Below, piece after piece: positions 25,027 through 32,712 of a DNA stretch of 64,000 nt. The DNA is from an uncultured Pontibacter sp. (GTDB taxonomy: Bacteria; Bacteroidota; Bacteroidia; Cytophagales; Hymenobacteraceae): the NCBI GenBank assembly GCA_947499125.1, contig CANMMP010000001.1, positions 434,001 through 498,000 on the forward strand, given 5' to 3'. Numbering within the stretch: position 1 is the first letter of the stretch; every line of letters starts with the position of its first letter. The position numbers were made by a program, and so were the translations under genes. Below the pieces are notes generated by a model, which searched no databases, was not told where the DNA came from, and worked only from the letters and a program-made list of their open reading frames with translations.

Positions 25027-25443
25027 TTATAAACGTGTATCGGTATGGGCAACCCTGGTTCCGTGCCGTGCACCATCTATACTCCAGATGCCCGAGCCAC
25101 GTGCAGCCATGTATAAAAACAGGAATGCGTAAAGTACAGCCAGTTCGCCCTGGTTCTCGATGGGCCAGCCACCCTGCGGAGCGTGTGCCATAAAGTAAGC
25201 CACAGCCATCTCGCCACTCGCAATAAATGCCGCCCAGCTCGTCAGAAAACCAAAAGCGATCATCAGGCCGCCAACCAGCTCAATAATTCCGGCCAGTCCC
25301 ATCATCGATGCGAGTTCTACGGTGCTACCATCACCGGGCCAACCAAACAGTTTCTGAGTGCCATGCATGGCAAAAAGTAAACCTGCCACAATCCGAAGCA
25401 AAGCATACAGGTGAGGCGCGTAATTTCCTAAAAGTCTGTCCAT
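25027..25443 (-). CDS. DoxX family membrane protein
   Basis: 138 residues with four membrane helices (about 12-30, 50-70, 72-92 and 102-120). Family features are RIVAGLLFAMHGTQKLFGWP at the start and a helix-2/helix-3 block GIIELVGGLMIAFGFLTSWA. DoxX proteins sit in the inner membrane and are linked to redox and thiol stress in several bacteria. The exact reaction is unknown here. Confidence 0.9.
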   Translation of the reverse strand: MDRLLGNYAPHLYALLRIVAGLLFAMHGTQKLFGWPGDGSTVELASMMGLAGIIELVGGLMIAFGFLTSWAAFIASGEMAVAYFMAHAPQGGWPIENQGELAVLYAFLFLYMAARGSGIWSIDGARHGTRVAHTDTRL

Positions 25444-25708
25444 ATCCGTTTTATTTTAGTTTAAAAGACAAGCGACTAAATTGTACTAATCATAAACGAA
25501 TATGCATCCTGTAAAGTTAGAATCGGAAAAATAAGGGCATACTTATACTTTCTGTTTATATAAAGAAGAATCCTTCTATTTAGGCGGTCTGCTTAAAATC
25601 CTTCTTTAAAATTAAGTTTAACCTAAGCCTGCTGTTCCTGCGTAAAACAAAGCACTGCATTTAACTGATGCAGGTAAATTATATCTTAAACCCAAACGAA
25701 AACAAACC

Positions 25709-26083
25709 ATGAGTAGCAATAACAGAAACATTTCAGAAGACGAGAATTCAAGAAAAGGCGAAGGCGTGAGCGGATTAGGTAAAGGCTCCGAAACAAGAGG
25801 TGTAGCCGGTGGTGCCGATAATACCCGTGGCGAAAATAAGCCAGGCAGCCAGGGCAGCAGCGGTGGCGCCAAACAAGGCCGGGAAGACCAGAACCAGCAA
25901 CGCCATAACAATGCACCTGCTGGTAACTATCAGGAAAAAGGCGATAGCCCGCAAGGGTCGAATGCCAACCCAACCACCACAAGCCGTGGCGCTGATAGCA
26001 CCGATAAGGAGTTCAGAAATAACCAGCCAAATGCCAGCACGCTGAAAGGCATGAAAAACAGCGCTCAGGACGAAGACAAGTAA
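25709..26083 (+). CDS. Small disordered hydrophilic protein
   Basis: 124 residues with no hydrophobic segment: MSSNNRNISEDENSRKGEGV onward, rich in G, N, S, D, E, K, R and Q. This matches hydrophilin-type stress proteins that tolerate drying. The frame has a clean start, an own terminator 20 bases downstream, and is the only frame on its strand. Several antisense frames are artefacts of codon bias. Function is inferred from composition alone. Confidence 0.72.
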   Translation: MSSNNRNISEDENSRKGEGVSGLGKGSETRGVAGGADNTRGENKPGSQGSSGGAKQGREDQNQQRHNNAPAGNYQEKGDSPQGSNANPTTTSRGADSTDKEFRNNQPNASTLKGMKNSAQDEDK

Positions 26084-26103
26084 GTATAAGCTTACATAAC
26101 AAG

Positions 26104-26130
26104 AAAGCCCGGTTGATCCGGGCTTTTTTT
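26104..26130 (+). terminator. Rho-independent terminator
   Basis: Stem AAAGCCCGG/CCGGGCTTT with loop TTGAT and a T-run. Confidence 0.93.
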
Positions 26131-26227
26131 GTTTTAAGGGGATTACTCTTTATAAAAACGGATTAGCTTATAGTTGTTACCTTTGTAGCTGCAAAACTGA
26201 CCACATAAAGCTGGCAAACAAAAATAA

Positions 26228-26647
26228 ATGAGACTTAAAGGCGATATTCAGCAGATAAAAAACAAGCGTGACGATAAAAACAGTGCTATTGAGCTGTACC
26301 TGGACCGCATTGAATACGTGACCCATAAAAAAGATGGCAGGTATTATCAGCCATTTGAGCTGATCGAAGAACTGGAGACGCCGCTTGTACTTACAGGCGA
26401 CTGCCTGGCCCGGGTTACTAATAAACACCTGGAGGAAGGCGAATACGAGTTTCAGGTGTATGATAAGACGGAAGAAGGCTACGAGTTAAACTCTGACAAA
26501 GAACTTGCCCTAACTATAACCTACGACTTCGATACCGACCTGACCATACTTACAGAAGTATACTACACCGTTACTGTTACAAACGAAGAGTTTAAAGAAC
26601 TGAAAAGCAAGCTGGCCAGGAACAAAAAAGGAAAAGGCCGGAAATAA
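26228..26647 (+). CDS. Protein of unknown function
   Basis: 139 residues, MRLKGDIQQIKNKRDDKNSA onward, no signal peptide. The predicted pattern is mostly beta strands in the middle (EGEYEFQVYDKTEEGYEL, LALTITYDFDTDLTI) and a charged C-terminal helix ending in a basic tail KSKLARNKKGKGRK. I recognise no family. The basic tail suggests binding to nucleic acid or ribosome. Confidence 0.65.
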   Translation: MRLKGDIQQIKNKRDDKNSAIELYLDRIEYVTHKKDGRYYQPFELIEELETPLVLTGDCLARVTNKHLEEGEYEFQVYDKTEEGYELNSDKELALTITYDFDTDLTILTEVYYTVTVTNEEFKELKSKLARNKKGKGRK

Positions 26648-26651
26648 AAAA

Positions 26652-26674
26652 AGTACCGGTTTTGGGCCGGTACT
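26652..26674. terminator. Terminator between converging genes
   Basis: An 8-bp stem AGTACCGG/CCGGTACT with a seven-base loop; an A-rich run on the left gives a U-run for the minus-strand gene. Confidence 0.8.
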
Positions 26675-26698
26675 CTGCGTGTAGCTTATAGTTATACT

Positions 26699-26899
26699 TT
26701 AGCTTTCTTGTCTGCCCAGGTAAATAGCGTAGCCAATTAAGCCTGCTGCTGCTGCAAACATGATATACTGCTTTTCTTTAACCGAAAGCCCGTTGTAAAA
26801 ATCAAGACCATGCTTACCCGGATCTTTCATGATATCAGCCAGCTGCGATGGATTCTGGATCAGGCTTTGTAAAGATGTTTGCTGAGAATTATTTTCCAT
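26699..26899 (-). CDS. Small membrane-anchored protein
   Basis: 66 residues from ATG 26899 (MENNSQQTSLQSLIQNPSQL); longer open frame upstream has no family-like sequence. One C-terminal transmembrane helix (YIMFAAAAGLIGYAIYLGRQ, residues about 46-63). The soluble part has DIMKDPGKHGLDFYNGLSVK. Unknown function; may be a small inner-membrane protein. Confidence 0.7.
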   Translation of the reverse strand: MENNSQQTSLQSLIQNPSQLADIMKDPGKHGLDFYNGLSVKEKQYIMFAAAAGLIGYAIYLGRQES

Positions 26900-27119
26900 A
26901 GTTATATAGCTTTTTATAGTTTCTGTATAGGTTACGTCAGGTATATGTATTAAGATACCTCTTTTCCGTATCCTGCTATACTTTAAACAGGTTTGTAAAG
27001 TTATACTGCACTTGATCAGTCGCGTCAAACGACAGGTCGTAAAGTCAACTTTTAGCGTTTACTAACTGTTATACTTCAAACAGGCTGCTAAGCAGCCATC
27101 TCAATCTAAACCTTACGAT

Positions 27120-28676
27120 ATGAAGCCGCTTAGTGCAGCCAACTATAAAAACGAATTTACCGAAAACTTTCCCGGCGACGATTCCGGCGACCTGACACCC
27201 CGCCAAACCCCGGGCAAACTGTACAGCAAGGCCATACCTACCCCAGTTGAGAAAGTTACTTTGCTTGCCTGGTCTAATGAGCTGGCAAAAGAATTAGGCA
27301 TACAAAAACCTGATTCGGAACAGGACCTGAACATACTGGGTGGTAATTATGTGGCAGATGCTATGAAGCCTTATGCTGCCTGCTATGCCGGTCACCAGTT
27401 TGGTAACTGGGCCGGTCAGCTCGGCGATGGTCGTGCCATAACTTTAGGCGAGTGGCAAACACCGGCAGGCAATACCTGGGAGTTACAGTTAAAAGGGGCC
27501 GGACCTACAGCCTATTCACGCCGTGCCGATGGCCGTGCCGTATTGCGTTCGTCAGTTAGAGAATACCTGATGAGCGAAGCAATGCATTACCTGGGTGTAC
27601 CTACTACGCGTGCCTTAAGCCTGGTAACTACCGGCGACCCTGTATTGCGTGATATGTTCTACAACGGAAATGCAGCCTACGAAGCCGGGGCTATTGTTAT
27701 GCGAACTGCACCCAGTTTCCTGCGCTTTGGTAATTTTGAACTGCTGAATGCCCGAAAAGAACACGACCTGCTCCGCCAGTTAGTAACCTGGACTATAGAC
27801 CGTTATTACCCACACCTGCAAGGTGAGAACCGAATACTTGATTGGTTTAAGGAAGTAGTGGAAAGAACCGCTACCCTGATGGTGGAATGGCAGCGCGTAG
27901 GCTTTGTGCATGGCGTTATGAATACGGATAACATGTCGGTGCTTGGCTTAACTATAGACTATGGTCCCTACTCTTTTGTAGACAACTACGACCCCGACTT
28001 TACTCCCAACACCACCGACCTGCCCGGTCGCCGTTATGCTTTTGGCAAACAACCAGGTATAGCTTACTGGAATTTGGGTTGCCTGGCTGCAGCGCTTTTG
28101 CCATTGGCTGAGAAAGACAAACTGCTGGCTGTGCTGGAAACTTACAAAGAGGTTTACTGGAAAAAATATTACCAGATGATGGGGAATAAACTTGGCCTGG
28201 ATGTGGTGACCAACCTCGATACGGACCTGATCACGCAGTTTGAGCAAACCCTTGCCAAATTGCAGCCAGACATGACCATTTTCTTCCAGTTACTGATAGA
28301 GGTGCCGCTTTACATGCGCGATGAAAAGCAAGTAGCCGATCATTTTAAAGAAAGCTTTTACAAGGAGCTAGCAGAAGAAGAAAGCCAGCAACTTTATACT
28401 TTGATATCAAACTACCTCGAGCGCCTGAACAGGAACACGATAAAAAGAGAAGTATCTCAGCAACTGATGCGTAATGCAAATCCACGGTTTATACTTCGGA
28501 ATTACCTGTTGCACCAGGCTATTGAAGAACTGGAACGCGGCGAGAATACCTTGTTCACTAAATTACAGGAAGCTATAAAAGAACCGTATACTAGTAACTA
28601 TGATGAGTTCTTTATGAAACGGCCGGAATGGGCAACTCAAAAAGCAGGCTGCTCTATGCTTTCATGTAGTTCCTAA
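27120..28676 (+). CDS. selO: Protein adenylyltransferase SelO (YdiU)
   Basis: 518 residues. SelO is a pseudokinase that binds ATP upside-down and transfers AMP to Ser, Thr or Tyr of target proteins involved in redox balance. Segments typical of the family are YAGHQFGNWAGQLGDGRAIT, LQLKGAGPTAYSRRADGRAV, VMRTAPSFLRFGNFEL, HGVMNTDNMSVLGLTIDYGP (metal and ATP site) and a bacterial C-terminus with Cys511 and Cys516 (GCSMLSCSS), which form the regulatory disulfide or selenylsulfide partner. The lengths match E. coli YdiU (478) plus insertions. A terminator follows. Confidence 0.95.
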   Translation: MKPLSAANYKNEFTENFPGDDSGDLTPRQTPGKLYSKAIPTPVEKVTLLAWSNELAKELGIQKPDSEQDLNILGGNYVADAMKPYAACYAGHQFGNWAGQLGDGRAITLGEWQTPAGNTWELQLKGAGPTAYSRRADGRAVLRSSVREYLMSEAMHYLGVPTTRALSLVTTGDPVLRDMFYNGNAAYEAGAIVMRTAPSFLRFGNFELLNARKEHDLLRQLVTWTIDRYYPHLQGENRILDWFKEVVERTATLMVEWQRVGFVHGVMNTDNMSVLGLTIDYGPYSFVDNYDPDFTPNTTDLPGRRYAFGKQPGIAYWNLGCLAAALLPLAEKDKLLAVLETYKEVYWKKYYQMMGNKLGLDVVTNLDTDLITQFEQTLAKLQPDMTIFFQLLIEVPLYMRDEKQVADHFKESFYKELAEEESQQLYTLISNYLERLNRNTIKREVSQQLMRNANPRFILRNYLLHQAIEELERGENTLFTKLQEAIKEPYTSNYDEFFMKRPEWATQKAGCSMLSCSS

Positions 28677-28701
28677 GTATACATTTAATTTTGAGTCCCT
28701 G

Positions 28702-28735
28702 AAGACCACATAGCCCCGGCTGCGTGGTCTTTTTA
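28702..28735 (+). terminator. Terminator of selO
   Basis: Stem AAGACCAC/GTGGTCTT (28702-28709 with 28724-28731), with an inner AGCC/GGCT helix and a T-rich end. Confidence 0.82.
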
Positions 28736-28772
28736 TTTATGCCCTTCTAACTCCTCTTTAACCTCTTTGGCT

Positions 28773-28816
28773 TACTGTCTGATTTCGTACGGTGTAGCGT
28801 CTGAATTCAGACAGTA
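28773..28816. promoter_or_regulatory. Nested inverted repeats upstream of TonB-dependent receptor
   Basis: TACTGTCTGA (28773-28782) and TCAGACAGTA (28807-28816) are a perfect 10-bp inverted repeat; between them GTCTGAATTCAGAC (28799-28812) is a perfect 14-base palindrome sharing the right half. So three TCTGA-type half-sites occur in 44 bases, 155 bases upstream of the receptor start. I infer an operator for a dimeric regulator controlling the receptor. Confidence 0.55.
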
Positions 28817-28971
28817 AACAGCTCATCATCAGCCTTATAACATTTTAAATACAAATATAAATAACTGTAATACAGCTACTTACACAAATGGCACATCTAT
28901 TGGTATGGCGGTTTTCATACAGATCGATCTTATATCACTAATAAACCAATTTACGAACCAGCACTACCACT

Positions 28972-31407
28972 ATGAAAAAGTTATTACTGTTACCACTGTT
29001 GTTCTTTACCTGCACTGTGCTGTTTGCCCAGCAGGCTAGTATACAAGGACTGCTTTTAGACGATGCCCGGAATCCGGTTGCTTATGCCAACGTGCTCCTG
29101 CTACACGCTGCTGACTCATCTCTTGTAAAGGGCGCCCTCACCGAAGAGAATGGCTTATTTCGTTTTGATGGACTTGCTGCAGGCAAGTATAAAGTGACTG
29201 CCAGCATGGTAGGCTATACCCGCACCATGACTCCGATCATAACCATAACCGAAGCATCCGGAACTATAGAACTGGAACCCCTCCTGTTGCAGCAAACTGC
29301 TACCAACCTAAGTGAGGTAGTAGTAGAAGGGCAGCGGCCCCTGATAGAGCAGCAGTTAGATAAAACGGTAATGAACGTGGAGAACAGCATCATCTCGACA
29401 GGAGGTACTGCACTGGAGGTTTTAGAAAAAGCACCCGGCGTTATAGTGGATCAGAATGATAATATCAGTATGCGGGGACGTGCCGGTGTAATCGTGATGA
29501 TAGACGGAAAACAGGTGCCGATGTCGGGTACAGAGCTGGCCAACATGCTCCGTGGCTTGCCGTCTGATGCTGTGTCCAGGATAGAGCTGATCACAAACCC
29601 ATCTTCTAAATACGATGCGGCAGGCAACTCCGGTATCATCGATATCAAACTGAAGCGCGATAAAAGCCAGGGCACGAATGGTTCTGTTAACTCATCTTTA
29701 GGTCACGGCCGGGAAATAAAGACTTCGCATGGGTTGCAGCTAAACCATAGGGCCGGCAAGGTGGCTCTTTTCGGAAGCTACAACTACCGCCATAACAAAG
29801 ACTATACAAATCTGGATATTTACCGTCAGTTCCTGGAAGGCAACACTGTAACAGGCATCTACGACCAACAGAACCGTTTTAAATTCCAGATAAACAGCCA
29901 CAACGCCCGTGTGGGTGCTGACATAACGCTTTCGCCGAAAACAACGGTCGGGGTAGTTGCCGGCGGATACCTCGTTGACTTTAACCGCACTAACAATAAC
30001 CGTTCAAACGGACTGAACAATATGGGCCAGATCGATTCTTCTTTTGTAACCGATGCCATCGTTGGTCACGACCGAAGCAACCAATCCATCAACCTGAATA
30101 TAAAGCACAACCTCGATACTACAGGCCGCAACATTACCGCCGACCTGGATTACATCAGGTATAAAAATGGCGACTTACAGGATTTTACGACCAACTACTA
30201 TACAGCAAGCGGCGAACTGTTACGACCTCCTTACCTGCTCCATGGTATACTGGATGGCAACCTGACGATCCGGTCAGCAAAGGCAGACTATGCCCAGCCG
30301 CTGAAAAGTATAAATGGTAACCTGGAAGCCGGCCTTAAAAGCAGCCTGGTAAGTGCCGATAACGACCTGGATTTTTATGACCGCAGCGAAGGAGGCAATG
30401 TATACGACACCGGCAAAAGTAACCATTTTTTATATGATGAACACATAAACGCCGCTTACCTGAACACCTCCAGGGAGTGGAAAAAACTAAGCCTGCAGCT
30501 CGGACTGCGCCTCGAGAACACAATTGCCAAAGGTAAGCAGCTTAGTGATGGCCAGAAGTTTAACCGCAACTATACACAACTGTTTCCGAGTACTTTCCTG
30601 AACTATACTATATCGGAGCGACATGGACTGGGCGTATCAGTGAGTCGTCGTATCAACAGGCCATCTTATAACCAGCTAAACCCGTTCAAAAACTTCCTGG
30701 ACCCAAGCACCTATACGGCAGGCAATCCTTTCCTGAAGCCGGAGCTTTCCTATGCCTTTGAGGTAACGCATACCTATAAGCAGCAGTTTATTACGAAGTT
30801 TAACTATAGCCGAACAACCAATATTATGGTACAAGTACTTGCCCCAGACCCAAAAGTTGAAAAGCTGGTAGCACAAACTTTTGAGAACCTGGCAGAATAC
30901 CACTATTACGGTATGTCGCTCTCCTTGCCGGTTTCGGTAGGCAACTGGTTCAGCAGTTTGAACAATGCTACGCTATACTATGGTCTGTATAAAGGCAACC
31001 TGGCTAATACTGCCCTCAGCAATGGTCGTCCAACCTATAACCTGAATAGCAATAATACCTTTAAACTTCCAAACGACTGGTCAACAGAACTAAATGCCAC
31101 ATACCGGGCACGCGAAGTATACGGCTTCCTGGAAATAGACCCGCTCTGGTTCTTATCGGTGGGTGTGCAGAAACAGTTCTGGGATAAAAAAGGCAGCCTG
31201 AAACTGAATGTAAGTGATGTGTTCTTCTCGAACAAAGTGCGGGGCGTAACACAAGTAACCGGCTATACCGAAACCTTTAACCAGAGCCGCGACTCGCAGG
31301 TAGCAACCCTAAGTTTCAGTTACAGATTCGGAAAAGGCCAGGCCAGCCCATCAACCAAAAGAAGCAGCGGCGCTGAAGAAGAAAAGAGCCGTGCAGGAGG
31401 CAACTAA
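28972..31407 (+). CDS. TonB-dependent receptor family outer membrane protein
   Basis: 811 residues. Signal peptide to about residue 19 (LFAQQ), then a CarboxypepD_reg-like domain (about 21-105, ASIQGLLLDDARNPVAYANV), a plug domain (about 125-230, ALEVLEKAPGVIVDQNDNIS and SRIELITNPSSKYDAAGNSG), then a 22-strand-type barrel of the OMP_b-brl_3 family to residue 790, and a Ser/Lys/Glu tail. Such receptors import ligands or are signalling-linked; no SusD or sigma/anti-sigma partner is adjacent. Expression may depend on the nested repeats at 28773. Confidence 0.9.
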   Translation: MKKLLLLPLLFFTCTVLFAQQASIQGLLLDDARNPVAYANVLLLHAADSSLVKGALTEENGLFRFDGLAAGKYKVTASMVGYTRTMTPIITITEASGTIELEPLLLQQTATNLSEVVVEGQRPLIEQQLDKTVMNVENSIISTGGTALEVLEKAPGVIVDQNDNISMRGRAGVIVMIDGKQVPMSGTELANMLRGLPSDAVSRIELITNPSSKYDAAGNSGIIDIKLKRDKSQGTNGSVNSSLGHGREIKTSHGLQLNHRAGKVALFGSYNYRHNKDYTNLDIYRQFLEGNTVTGIYDQQNRFKFQINSHNARVGADITLSPKTTVGVVAGGYLVDFNRTNNNRSNGLNNMGQIDSSFVTDAIVGHDRSNQSINLNIKHNLDTTGRNITADLDYIRYKNGDLQDFTTNYYTASGELLRPPYLLHGILDGNLTIRSAKADYAQPLKSINGNLEAGLKSSLVSADNDLDFYDRSEGGNVYDTGKSNHFLYDEHINAAYLNTSREWKKLSLQLGLRLENTIAKGKQLSDGQKFNRNYTQLFPSTFLNYTISERHGLGVSVSRRINRPSYNQLNPFKNFLDPSTYTAGNPFLKPELSYAFEVTHTYKQQFITKFNYSRTTNIMVQVLAPDPKVEKLVAQTFENLAEYHYYGMSLSLPVSVGNWFSSLNNATLYYGLYKGNLANTALSNGRPTYNLNSNNTFKLPNDWSTELNATYRAREVYGFLEIDPLWFLSVGVQKQFWDKKGSLKLNVSDVFFSNKVRGVTQVTGYTETFNQSRDSQVATLSFSYRFGKGQASPSTKRSSGAEEEKSRAGGN

Positions 31408-31453
31408 TTATAGCTGTTGATTTTAACCTATAAAACAGGCAGCTCTAAAGTAT

Positions 31454-31487
31454 AAAAGTCACTTGCCCGGTAAGGCAAGTGACTTTT
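31454..31487. terminator. Bidirectional terminator
   Basis: A 14-bp perfect stem AAAAGTCACTTGCC/GGCAAGTGACTTTT with a six-base loop separates the receptor from the converging DUF3037 gene. Confidence 0.9.
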
Positions 31488-31507
31488 ACTTTTGAGTCAA
31501 AGAATAA

Positions 31508-31891
31508 CTATAGAACCAGATCGCTGAACAGGCGCTGTAGTGTTTCGCTGGCATTGTAGCATAAACCCGGGTGAACTGGTGAGGTCTGTACGATCGTACT
31601 TCTAGCAGCTGTCAGCCACCTGAACCGCTCTGCCAAACCCAACTCCCCTATCCTGCCGCCTTCGCGTCTTCCGGCACATATCTTCTCAAAAGCTAAAAGC
31701 CTTGCTTCCACTTCAGCCAGGTCCAGGTCGGGTGCAAAAGCTTTCAGACGGGCTTCATCGAGGGTAAAAATTGTTTGCAGAAAGCCCTGTGGCCGGCAGT
31801 AAAGTATAACCCCTACATTTACAAACTCCTCGCGCTCCACCCTCGGCACCACCCGTATTATGGCGTACTCAAATAAGTGCTTGTCTTGCAT
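31508..31891 (-). CDS. DUF3037 protein
   Basis: 127 residues. The family start FEYAIIRVVPRVEREEFVNV and GVILYCRPQGFLQ is clear. DUF3037 genes nearly always follow a HipA-like kinase gene, as here, and their reading frames overlap by 23 bases (ATG 31891 lies inside the upstream gene). That implies tight coupling and probably a complex. Function is unknown. Confidence 0.85.
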   Translation of the reverse strand: MQDKHLFEYAIIRVVPRVEREEFVNVGVILYCRPQGFLQTIFTLDEARLKAFAPDLDLAEVEARLLAFEKICAGRREGGRIGELGLAERFRWLTAARSTIVQTSPVHPGLCYNASETLQRLFSDLVL

Positions 31892-32669
31892 GCTGTGCTG
31901 CTTTTGTAAAGGTTTCGGAATGAGCTAATCTGGTGTTCAGGAAGTGGGCGTATGCCTGCCGGTGCTCTTGTATGGTCTCAAAAGGCGATTCTATACTTTC
32001 CAGCCATTCGTCGGGTATCAGCTCAACTATAGTTTGGATATGCTCAGGAGTAAGTATAGTTTTAAACTCCTGGTTTATAGTTTCGAGTTCGGTAGCCTGG
32101 GGCAGCAGCACATGGTCTTTTACCTGCGCAAACGGTCGCACAGCCTGTTCTTCCCAATTTTGCCAGGCATGATGAAAGTATAAAGAGGCACCATGGTCTA
32201 TCAGCCACAGTTCTTTGTTCCACATCAGCATGTTGGTGTTACGCGGGGTACGGTCCACGTTAGTTACCAGGCAATCGAGCCATACTACTTTAGAGGCCAG
32301 CACCGGGTCGATGGTGGTAACCAGGGCATCAAATGTTATAGCTCCGGACAGGTAATGCAGGCCCAGGTTTAAGCCTTCGCTGGCACGCAGCAGGTCCTGA
32401 ATCTCTTCGTCGGGCTCGGTGCGGCCAAAAGCTTCATCCAGTTCTATAAATACTATCTCAGGCACTTTAAAACCAAGCAACCTGGCTATCTCCCCTGATA
32501 TCAGTTCGGCTATCAGTGCTTTTATACCTTGACCTGCTCCCCTGAACTTGAGCACATACATAAAATCATCGTCGGCCTCCACAATAGCCGGCAACGAACC
32601 GCCTTCGCGCAGGGGCGTTACGTAGCGCATTACCTGCACGGTTCGCAGCTGTGGTTTATAGTTTGTCAT
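31869..32669 (-). CDS. HipA-like kinase-fold protein
   Basis: 266 residues of the HipA-like group paired with DUF3037. Visible motifs: YVLKFRGAGQGIKALIAE with the ATP lysine region, LDCLVTNVDRTPRNTNMLMW (catalytic-loop Asp-Arg and a following Asn), and LWLIDHGASLYFHH (DxG-type metal site DHG). The classical HipA DNA partner HipB is absent, and the length is well below HipA (440). A phosphotransferase activity is likely by fold but not shown. It follows the antiporter gene by 43 bases. Confidence 0.8.
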   Translation of the reverse strand: MTNYKPQLRTVQVMRYVTPLREGGSLPAIVEADDDFMYVLKFRGAGQGIKALIAELISGEIARLLGFKVPEIVFIELDEAFGRTEPDEEIQDLLRASEGLNLGLHYLSGAITFDALVTTIDPVLASKVVWLDCLVTNVDRTPRNTNMLMWNKELWLIDHGASLYFHHAWQNWEEQAVRPFAQVKDHVLLPQATELETINQEFKTILTPEHIQTIVELIPDEWLESIESPFETIQEHRQAYAHFLNTRLAHSETFTKAAQHARQALI

Positions 32670-32712
32670 GCGGTTTTAGTAGTAAGCACAGGTATACGTC
32701 AGTTAAATAAAA

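Noticed and set aside
25618..25982. Hydrophobic minus-strand frames over the disordered protein gene
   Set aside because: They arise from the G/N/S-rich codons of the plus-strand gene; the plus-strand gene has its own terminator.
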